Part shown: piece by piece, positions 1-5,564 of the stretch
How positions within the stretch are numbered: position 1 is the first letter of the stretch
Layout of the letters: each line of letters opens with the position of its first letter
Assembly (NCBI GenBank): GCA_937895825.1
Contig: CALBKP010000016.1
Span: 1-6,314, forward strand
Direction of reading: 5' to 3'
DNA from: an uncultured Alistipes sp.
GTDB taxonomy: Bacteria > Bacteroidota > Bacteroidia > Bacteroidales > Rikenellaceae
Length of the DNA stretch: 6,314 nt
Made by a program: the position numbers and the translations under genes
Notes under the pieces: model-generated
What the model was told of the DNA's origin: nothing
The model's input: only the letters and a program-made list of their open reading frames with translations
The model's database searches: none

Positions 1-1848
1 CACGCCGAGCTTGCCCCCGAGTTCTTGGAGGAGCTTAAGACCTATGGCCGTATCTATATGTACCGTCTACGTCCCGATTATGAGATGTATGCACGCTCTA
101 TTGACGACTATCCAGCACGCTCGCGTCAGGCTGCGGCTATTATGCTTATGATCCAGAATAACTTGGATAAGGCCGTTGCGCAGCACCCTCACGAGCTTAT
201 CACCTATGGTGGTAACGGTGCCGTATTCCAGAACTGGGCACAGTATCGCCTGGCTATGAAGTACCTTGCAGAGATGACCGACGAGCAGACCCTCGTTATG
301 TACTCTGGTCACCCACTCGGTTTGTTCCCCTCGCATAAGGATGCTCCGCGCGTAATCGTCACCAACGGTATGGTTATTCCTAATCACTCGTCGCAGGACG
401 ACTGGGAGCGTTTCAATGCTATGGGTGTGTCGCAGTATGGTCAGATGACCGCTGGCTCGTATATGTACATCGGCCCACAGGGTATCGTTCATGGTACGAC
501 AATTACCGTTATGAACGCTGCACGCAAGCGTATGAAGCCCGGACAGACCGATTTGAAGGGTATGTTGTTCGTGACAGCAGGTCTTGGTGGTATGTCGGGT
601 GCTCAGCCTAAGGCTGGTAATATCTCGGGCGTGGTGAGCATCACCGCCGAGGTAAACATCGCTGCTGCCGAGAAGCGTCATAAGCAGGGCTGGGTTGACG
701 AGCTTTACTCGTCACTCGATGAGCTTATTCCTCGCGTGAAGAGGGCCGTTGAGCAGAAGGAGGTTATCTCGTTTGCTTACGTTGGTAACGTTGTTGACCT
801 TTGGGAGCGATTGGCAGAGGAGGACATTAATGTAGACCTCGGCTCTGACCAGACATCATTGCATAACCCCTGGGCTGGTGGTTATTACCCCGTGGGCTAC
901 TCGTACGAGGAGTCTAATCGTATGATGGCTGAGGAGCCTGAGCGCTTCAAGGAGTGTGTACGCGAGTCATTGCGTCGTCATGTGGCTGCCGTAAATAAGC
1001 TCACTGCTCGCGGCATGTACTTCTTCGACTACGGTAACGCCTTCTTGTTGGAGTCGTCACGTGCTGGCGCAGACATTATGGGTGAGAATGGCAAGTTCCG
1101 CTACCCTTCATACGTTCAGGATATCATGGGTCCGATGTTCTTTGACTACGGCTTTGGCCCCTTCCGTTGGGTATGTACATCGGGTAAGGAGGAGGACCTC
1201 GTAACTTCTGACCGCATTGCTGCTGAGGTGCTCGATGCTATGCTTAAGGAGGCTCCCGCAGAGATTCAGGGTCAGCTTGCCGATAACCTCCACTGGATTC
1301 GCGAGGCTATGGAGAACAAACTTGTCGTTGGTTCACAGGCTCGTATCCTTTATGCCGACTCTGAGGGTCGTACACGTATCGCTTTGGCCTTCAACGAGGC
1401 TATCAAGCGTGGCGAGATTTCGGCTCCTATTGTTCTTGGTCGTGACCACCATGACGTATCGGGAACAGACTCGCCCTATCGTGAGACATCGAACATCTAC
1501 GACGGCTCGCAGTTCTGTGCAGATATGGCTGTACACAATGTCATCGGTGACTCATTCCGCGGTGCTACGTGGGTATCTATCCACAATGGCGGCGGCGTAG
1601 GCTGGGGCGAGGTTATGAATGGTGGCTTCGGTATGGTCATCGACGGCTCGGAGGACTCGGCTCGTCATATCGAGGAGATGTTGCTATGGGACGTAAACAA
1701 CGGTATAGCACGTCGTAGCTGGGCACGTAACGAGGGCGCAATGTTCGCCATCAAGCGAGAGATGGAGCGCACACCGCTTCTTAAGGTTACCATCCCTAAC
1801 CTTGCCGATATGGATATGATCGAGCGAGTATATAACGAGAATAAGTAA
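1..1848 (+). CDS. hutU: Urocanate hydratase (urocanase), 5'-truncated by window edge
   Basis: Converts urocanate plus water to 4-imidazolone-5-propanoate with tightly bound NAD+, the second step of cytoplasmic histidine breakdown. The frame is open from base 1 (codons read HAELAPEF...), so the gene starts upstream; 615 residues are visible and, against the roughly 665-675 residues of the long urocanase form, about 50 N-terminal residues are missing. Seen directly: the glycine-rich NAD-binding stretch GLGGMSGAQP (580-609), FDYGFGPFRWVCTSG (1141-1185), VVGSQARILY (1324-1353), RDHHDVSGTDSPYRET (from 1441) and HNGGGVGWGE (1582-1611). These forms match the animal-type (UROC1-like) urocanase more than the 550-residue Pseudomonas/Bacillus type, whose signature FQGLPxRICW is replaced here. 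It ends in a tandem TAA TAA. It is followed after 26 nt by hutH with no terminator between, so the two are probably co-transcribed. Family assignment is secure. Confidence 0.96.
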   Translation, partial: HAELAPEFLEELKTYGRIYMYRLRPDYEMYARSIDDYPARSRQAAAIMLMIQNNLDKAVAQHPHELITYGGNGAVFQNWAQYRLAMKYLAEMTDEQTLVMYSGHPLGLFPSHKDAPRVIVTNGMVIPNHSSQDDWERFNAMGVSQYGQMTAGSYMYIGPQGIVHGTTITVMNAARKRMKPGQTDLKGMLFVTAGLGGMSGAQPKAGNISGVVSITAEVNIAAAEKRHKQGWVDELYSSLDELIPRVKRAVEQKEVISFAYVGNVVDLWERLAEEDINVDLGSDQTSLHNPWAGGYYPVGYSYEESNRMMAEEPERFKECVRESLRRHVAAVNKLTARGMYFFDYGNAFLLESSRAGADIMGENGKFRYPSYVQDIMGPMFFDYGFGPFRWVCTSGKEEDLVTSDRIAAEVLDAMLKEAPAEIQGQLADNLHWIREAMENKLVVGSQARILYADSEGRTRIALAFNEAIKRGEISAPIVLGRDHHDVSGTDSPYRETSNIYDGSQFCADMAVHNVIGDSFRGATWVSIHNGGGVGWGEVMNGGFGMVIDGSEDSARHIEEMLLWDVNNGIARRSWARNEGAMFAIKREMERTPLLKVTIPNLADMDMIERVYNENK

Positions 1849-1874
1849 TAAAACCAATTAAAATATTGAAGACT

Positions 1875-3374
1875 ATGATTCATTATATAAGTGCTGAGCG
1901 TCTTACTATCGCGCGCGTTGAGGAGATCTTGACTAAGGACTACAAATTGGCTTTGAGCGACGATGCTAAGGCTCGTATTAACAAGTGTCGCGAGTACCTC
2001 GATAAGAAGATGGAGGATGCCGGTCGTCCTATCTATGGTGTCACCACAGGCTTCGGCTCGTTGTGTAATATCTCGGTAGAGAAGGAGGGCTTGTCGCAGT
2101 TGCAGAAGAACCTTATGATGTCGCACGCCTGCGGTACTGGCCAGCGTGTGCCCTCGGAGATTGCTCGATTGATGATTCTTCTCAAGGTGCAGTCGTTGTC
2201 GTACGGCCACTCGGGCGTGCAGCTCGTAACGGTGGAGCGTCTTATTGAAATGTTTAACAATAACATCATCCCCGTTGTCTATGAGCAGGGCTCGTTGGGT
2301 GCATCGGGCGACCTGTCGCCATTGGCTCACATGTGCTTGCCATTGCTCGGTCTTGGCCACGTGGAGATTGACGGCGAGGTTGTTGAGGGTAGTGTGATGA
2401 TGGAGAAGATGGGATGGGAGCCTATCACCCTTTGCTCTAAGGAGGGCCTTGCTCTGTTGAACGGTACTCAGTTTATGTCGGCTTATGGCGTCTACTCGTT
2501 GATCAATGCCGAGCGTCTTAGCCGCTGGGCAGACCATATTGGCGCAATGTCGCTCGACGCGTTCGATGGCCGTATGGAGCCCTTCGAGCATAACGTTCAC
2601 GCCATCCGTCCGCACAATGGTCAGATCGAGACTGCACGTAACTTCCGCGAGATATTGGCTGGCTCGGAGATAGCAAAGCAGTCTAAGCAGCACGTTCAGG
2701 ATCCATACTCGTTCCGTTGCATACCTCAGGTACACGGTGCGTCGAAGGATACTATCGCATACGTTGCAAGCGTTCTCGAGACCGAGATTAACTCGGCTAC
2801 GGATAACCCCACGGTATTCCCCGACACTGACGAGGTAATCTCGGCGGGTAACTTCCACGGCCAGCCTATCGCTGTGGCTATGGATTTCTTGGCTATCGCT
2901 GTTGCCGAGCTCGGTAATATCTCGGAGCGTCGTACATATAAACTCATCTCGGGTGCTCGCAACCTGCCTAACTTCCTCGTTGCCAACCCTGGCCTTAACT
3001 CAGGTTTTATGATTCCTCAGTACACGGCAGCATCTATCGTTAGCCAGTCTAAGGGCTTGTGTTGGCCTGCATCATGCGACTCTATCCCCTCATCACAGGG
3101 TCAGGAGGACCATGTAAGTATGGGTTCTAATGCAGCAACGAAGCTCTGGAAGGTTGTTCTAAACACTGAGCGTGTGCTTGCTATCGAGCTTATGAACTCG
3201 GCTCAGGCGTTGGAGTTCCGTCACCAGATGACTGACCTTAAGTCGTCGGCAGCTGTGGAGGCTATGTTCGAGGCTTACCGCAAGGTTGTCCCCTTCGTTG
3301 ATAACGATACGGTTATGTACCCACATATCGCAACATCGGTTAACTTCTTGAACGACTATGAGCTTGCTCGTTAA
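1875..3374 (+). CDS. hutH: Histidine ammonia-lyase
   Basis: Removes ammonia from L-histidine to give trans-urocanate, the first step of the pathway; a cytoplasmic homotetramer in characterised members. The 499-residue product has the usual family length. The Ala143-Ser144-Gly145 triad (2301-2309), in GSLGASGDLSPLAHM, cyclises to the MIO electrophile. Other active-site residues known from Pseudomonas putida HutH are present by eye alignment: Tyr54, His84, Asn196 (LLNGTQ), Tyr278 and Arg281 (QDPYSFRC), Phe327 (GNFHGQ) and Glu411 (SQGQEDHVS). I chose ATG 1875 rather than the in-frame TTG at 1866 because it places the triad within one residue of its usual position and because the 9 extra bases add nothing conserved; the leader is A/T-rich without a clear Shine-Dalgarno, as is common in Bacteroidota. 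The last 17 nt overlap hutI. The Tyr and MIO context together with the neighbours exclude phenylalanine or tyrosine ammonia-lyase as the likelier role. Confidence 0.97.
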   Translation: MIHYISAERLTIARVEEILTKDYKLALSDDAKARINKCREYLDKKMEDAGRPIYGVTTGFGSLCNISVEKEGLSQLQKNLMMSHACGTGQRVPSEIARLMILLKVQSLSYGHSGVQLVTVERLIEMFNNNIIPVVYEQGSLGASGDLSPLAHMCLPLLGLGHVEIDGEVVEGSVMMEKMGWEPITLCSKEGLALLNGTQFMSAYGVYSLINAERLSRWADHIGAMSLDAFDGRMEPFEHNVHAIRPHNGQIETARNFREILAGSEIAKQSKQHVQDPYSFRCIPQVHGASKDTIAYVASVLETEINSATDNPTVFPDTDEVISAGNFHGQPIAVAMDFLAIAVAELGNISERRTYKLISGARNLPNFLVANPGLNSGFMIPQYTAASIVSQSKGLCWPASCDSIPSSQGQEDHVSMGSNAATKLWKVVLNTERVLAIELMNSAQALEFRHQMTDLKSSAAVEAMFEAYRKVVPFVDNDTVMYPHIATSVNFLNDYELAR

Positions 3375-4602
3375 AAACATAGGTACGCTCGTAGGCATCG
3401 ACGAGAGCGGCCGTATCAAGGTCGAGGGTAAGGCGATGGCCGAAATCGCAACCTTGGAGAATGCGTGGTTGCTTACGGATGGCGAGCGTATTAAGGATTA
3501 TGGCACGATGGAGTCGCTACCCTCTGCGGAGGGTTGCGATGTCCTCGATGCCGAGGGTGGTTGGCTTTTCCCCTCGTTCTGCGACTCGCATACACACATC
3601 GTTTATGCTGGTAGCCGCGAGCAGGAGTTCTTGGATAAGATTAACGGCCTATCGTATGAGGAGATAGCCAAGCGCGGAGGTGGTATCCTTAACTCGGCAG
3701 ATAGACTCCACGATACGTCGGAGGATGAACTCTACCGTCAGGCTATGGAGCGCATCGAGGAGATTATGGCCATGGGTACAGGCCTCGTGGAGATTAAGTC
3801 TGGCTATGGCCTTACGTTGGAGGACGAACTTAAAATCTTGCGTGTCATTCGCCGTATCCGTGAGACGGCCCCCATAGCAGTACGTGCCACGTTCCTCGGT
3901 GCTCACGCCGTGGGTCGTGCCTATAAGGGTCGCCAGGCAGAGTATGTCGATCACGTATGCAACGACATGATTCCCGCGGTTGCTAAGGAGGGGCTTGCCG
4001 ACTTTGTTGATGTCTTCTGTGATAAGGGCTTCTTTACCGTTGAGGAGACGGCAAAGATTATGGCTGCGGGAGCGAAGTATGGTATGCGTGCGAAGATTCA
4101 TGCCAATGAGCTCGCAGTGTCGGGTGGCGTGGAGATTGGTGTCGAGCATAAGGCACTATCGGTTGACCACCTCGAGTCAATGGGTGACGAGCAGGTCGAG
4201 GCATTGCGCGGTAGCGAGACGATGCCCACAATGTTGCCTGGATGTGCCTTCTTCCTCGGTATTACATATCCTCCTGCACGTAAGATGATCGACGCGGGCT
4301 TGGCTGTCGCCCTCGCCTCGGACTTTAACCCTGGCACAGCACCCTCGGGCAATATGCGCTTTGTGGTGTCGCTCGGCTCGATAAAGATGAAGATGACACC
4401 TGCCGAGGCTCTCAATGCTGCTACGCTCAATTCGGCGTGCGCTATGGGCGAGAGCCGCGACTATGGCTCTATCACTCGTGGTAAGGTGGCGAACTTCTAT
4501 ATCACTAAGCCTCTGCCCTCGTTGGCATATCTGCCCTATGCTCATCAGACCCCCATTATTCGTAACGTTGTACTTAAAGGTAAACGTATAATTAATAAAT
4601 AG
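3358..4602 (+). CDS. hutI: Imidazolonepropionase
   Basis: Hydrolyses 4-imidazolone-5-propanoate to N-formimino-L-glutamate, the third step of histidine degradation; a cytoplasmic metal-dependent amidohydrolase with a TIM-barrel fold. The product has 414 residues, normal for HutI. Expected metal ligands are visible: His78 and His80 in CDSHTH, His248 in KIHANE, and Asp322 in ASDFNPG. The substrate-pocket motifs EIKSGYGL (residues 145-152), GAHAVG (181-186, His183) and VDHLES (269-274, His271) are also intact. The N-terminal 65 residues and the last 40 form the small beta-sandwich domain typical of amidohydrolases. The ATG lies inside the end of hutH, a 17-nt overlap suggesting translational coupling. 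It stops with TAG, and the next ATG follows after 8 nt. The product of this enzyme would be handled by HutG or FtcD, neither of which is in the window. Confidence 0.97.
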   Translation: MSLLVKNIGTLVGIDESGRIKVEGKAMAEIATLENAWLLTDGERIKDYGTMESLPSAEGCDVLDAEGGWLFPSFCDSHTHIVYAGSREQEFLDKINGLSYEEIAKRGGGILNSADRLHDTSEDELYRQAMERIEEIMAMGTGLVEIKSGYGLTLEDELKILRVIRRIRETAPIAVRATFLGAHAVGRAYKGRQAEYVDHVCNDMIPAVAKEGLADFVDVFCDKGFFTVEETAKIMAAGAKYGMRAKIHANELAVSGGVEIGVEHKALSVDHLESMGDEQVEALRGSETMPTMLPGCAFFLGITYPPARKMIDAGLAVALASDFNPGTAPSGNMRFVVSLGSIKMKMTPAEALNAATLNSACAMGESRDYGSITRGKVANFYITKPLPSLAYLPYAHQTPIIRNVVLKGKRIINK

Positions 4603-4610
4603 TGTTGATT

Positions 4611-5264
4611 ATGAATAAGTTGATTAAATCGGGTGTTGCAATTATTGCAGCCATGGCCTTTGTCGGTTGCTGCTGCTCGGAGTGTAAGACAGAGAACATG
4701 TGTGAGGCTGATGTATGCTCTAAGGAGCAGGCCGTTATCGAGACCATCATGACACGTCGCTCGGTACGTGATTATAAGGCTGAGCCGGTATGCCGTGAGC
4801 AGATGGCGAAGATTATCGAGTGTGGTATCTATGCGCCAAGTGCTATGAATATGCAGCCGTGGGCTGTGCGCGTGGTCGATGCTCCCGACTTCTTGGATGG
4901 TGTGACGGCTATCGCTGTGGAGCAGATGCCCCAGCTTAAGGAGCAGGAGGGCTTCCGTAACTTCTTCCGTAATGCCCCGACGGTGGCCTTTGTTGCCTGC
5001 CCTGAGGAGAGTTATAGCGGTGAGTATGACTGCGGCCTACTCTCTGAGAATATGATGCTTGCTGCATGGTCAATGGGTGTTGGCTCATGCTGTCTTGGAA
5101 GTGTTGTTCCCGTGATGAACTCCGAGGCTGCTAAGCCATACTTGGAGCGTCTTAACCTCCCAGAAGGTTACAAACTAATGGTGGGTATCGCCTTTGGCTA
5201 TCCCGCAGGTGATGCTCCCGAGGCACCAGCACGCGATGCTTCTAAGGCCTATTATGTAGAGTAA
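4611..5264 (+). CDS. Lipoprotein nitroreductase-family flavoprotein
   Basis: A 217-residue protein. Residues 1-19 form a signal (Lys3, Lys6, hydrophobic run GVAIIAAMAFVG) ending at a lipobox-like FVG-C20, so a lipid-anchored envelope protein is likely. Right after it comes a cysteine cluster (C20, C21, C22, C25, C31, C36). Residues 43-217 form an FMN-dependent nitroreductase domain: TRRSVRDY (48-55) and APSAMNMQPW (75-84) supply the FMN contacts (Arg49/Arg50, Ser51, Asn80, Gln82), followed by CGLLSENMMLAAWSMGVGSC (141-160) and the GYP motif at 196-198. The C-terminal ARDASKAYYVE replaces the usual basic tail. Members reduce nitro groups, quinones or related acceptors; the substrate here is unknown. 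An in-frame GTG at 4602 overlaps the hutI stop, but ATG 4611 gives the clean signal peptide. The 8-nt gap after hutI and the terminator beyond suggest it is the last gene of the hut unit. Similar signal-bearing nitroreductases exist in gut Bacteroidota, from memory. Confidence 0.88.
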   Translation: MNKLIKSGVAIIAAMAFVGCCCSECKTENMCEADVCSKEQAVIETIMTRRSVRDYKAEPVCREQMAKIIECGIYAPSAMNMQPWAVRVVDAPDFLDGVTAIAVEQMPQLKEQEGFRNFFRNAPTVAFVACPEESYSGEYDCGLLSENMMLAAWSMGVGSCCLGSVVPVMNSEAAKPYLERLNLPEGYKLMVGIAFGYPAGDAPEAPARDASKAYYVE

Positions 5265-5280
5265 TCTTCAGTGAATATCT

Positions 5281-5299
5281 GGTGATAGCGTCACTTTTT
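5281..5299 (+). terminator. Weak hairpin with T-run after the nitroreductase gene
   Basis: GTGA (5282-5285) pairs with TCAC (5291-5294) around a 5-nt loop, with one more G-T wobble outside, followed by T's to 5299. An upstream AGTGA at 5270-5274 could pair with the same arm. The stem is short, so on its own it would terminate poorly; it may assist the stronger hairpin that follows. Confidence 0.25.
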
Positions 5300-5311
5300 G
5301 GGCGTTTCAGC

Positions 5312-5361
5312 CAAAAGCCCGTGTGGAAAATACACTTCAGTATATCCCACACGGGCTTTTG
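5312..5361 (+). terminator. Strong intrinsic terminator, possibly bidirectional
   Basis: A perfect 15-bp inverted repeat (5312-5326 with 5347-5361) has a GC-rich core, GCCCGTGTGG against CCACACGGGC, flanked by four A's on the left and four T's on the right. The A/T flank gives a T-run on either strand, so it could stop transcription in both directions. The 20-nt interior can itself fold (ATAC 5330-5333 with GTAT 5340-5343, loop ACTTCA). It begins 48 nt after the nitroreductase stop and is the natural end of the hut-nitroreductase transcript. The T-run is partly inside the stem, so efficiency cannot be judged by eye. Confidence 0.82.
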
Positions 5362-5425
5362 CTAATTGTTTACAACTCATTACTAATTGTCCTCTACGAT
5401 GCTGCCATTTGACAATATTCCTCGA

Positions 5426-5463
5426 CCAATAATTGTAAATTATTGTGCATAAAATCCAATAAT
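5426..5463 (+). repeat. CCAATAAT direct repeat, 30-bp period
   Basis: CCAATAAT occurs at 5426-5433 and again at 5456-5463, start-to-start 30 bp or about three helical turns, so both copies would face the same side of the DNA. The second copy lies 14 nt upstream of the -7 box, over the -33 region of the promoter. The first copy is also the left half of the inverted repeat at 5427-5445. In A/T-rich DNA an 8-mer match may be chance. Confidence 0.35.
5427..5445. promoter_or_regulatory. Perfect inverted repeat, candidate operator
   Basis: CAATAATT and AATTATTG are perfect 8-bp inverted copies separated by GTA, giving a 19-bp dyad typical in size of a site for a dimeric helix-turn-helix regulator. 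Its centre is about 55 bp upstream of the inferred start of the transcript for the steroid-reductase gene, a place where activators often bind. There is no T-run after it and it is A/T-only in the arms apart from the end C/G, so a terminator role is unlikely. The regulator is not in the window. Confidence 0.4.
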
Positions 5464-5477
5464 AGCAAAATATTTCG

Positions 5478-5485
5478 TACCTTTG
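5478..5485 (+). promoter_or_regulatory. Bacteroidota-type -7 promoter element TACCTTTG
   Basis: TACCTTTG is an exact match to the TAnnTTTG consensus recognised by the primary sigma factor of Bacteroidota, in an A/T-rich stretch between a terminator and a gene on the same strand. Transcription should start a few bases downstream, near 5490-5493, leaving a leader of about 60-85 nt. A TTG at the usual -33 position is not seen; the region there is CCAATAATAG, which may mean that the promoter depends on an activator. Confidence 0.68.
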
Positions 5486-5492
5486 TGCGATT

Positions 5493-5564
5493 ATGTGGTC
5501 TGCTCAGTGGGTTGTTTACATCGAGGTAATGGCTTGTTGGGCGGAACATAATGAGAAAAGATAA
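5493..5564 (+). CDS. Possible 23-codon leader ORF (speculative)
   Basis: ATG 5493 opens a 23-codon frame ending in TAA at 5562-5564. It begins almost at the predicted transcription start, so it would be leaderless or nearly so. It contains three tryptophans (codons 2, 6 and 16) and starts MWSAQWVVYIEVMACW. Its stop lies 10 nt before the alternative start ATG 5575 of the next gene, and it overlaps the start at 5551 in another frame. No ribosome site or conservation can be shown, and an ORF this short arises easily by chance. Confidence 0.12.
   Translation: MWSAQWVVYIEVMACWAEHNEKR

Noticed and set aside
25..27. TTG as start codon of hutU
   Set aside because: The frame is open back to base 1 and the preceding codons (HAELAPEF) match the family, so the gene starts outside the window.
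67..681. Antisense open frame of 204 codons opposite hutU
   Set aside because: Shadow of the urocanase reading frame; it looks like no protein family and has no promoter or ribosome site.
1217..1600. Out-of-frame + strand open frame within hutU
   Set aside because: Arg/Ser/Leu-rich low-quality translation overlapping the most conserved part of urocanase.
1866..1868. TTG as start of hutH
   Set aside because: ATG 1875 in the same frame gives residue numbering that fits the family; the three extra codons are not conserved.
1665..2858. Long antisense open frame (397 codons) across the hutU/hutH junction
   Set aside because: It lies opposite two certain genes, its translation has no recognisable motif, and it arises because the codon bias of the + strand avoids stops on the complement.
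3649..4149. Antisense open frame of 166 codons opposite hutI
   Set aside because: Fully inside a well-conserved gene on the other strand, with no motif.
4602..4604. GTG as start of the nitroreductase gene
   Set aside because: ATG 4611 gives a standard signal peptide (MNKLIKSG...) with positive residues next to the hydrophobic core.
5409..5414. TTGACA, identical to the -35 box of E. coli-type sigma-70
   Set aside because: No TATAAT-like box follows at about 17 bp, and Bacteroidota do not use this consensus.
5265..5550. Search for a tRNA, riboswitch or CRISPR repeat in the intergenic region
   Set aside because: No cloverleaf, no known riboswitch core and no array-like spaced repeats; only the hairpins, dyad and promoter were found.
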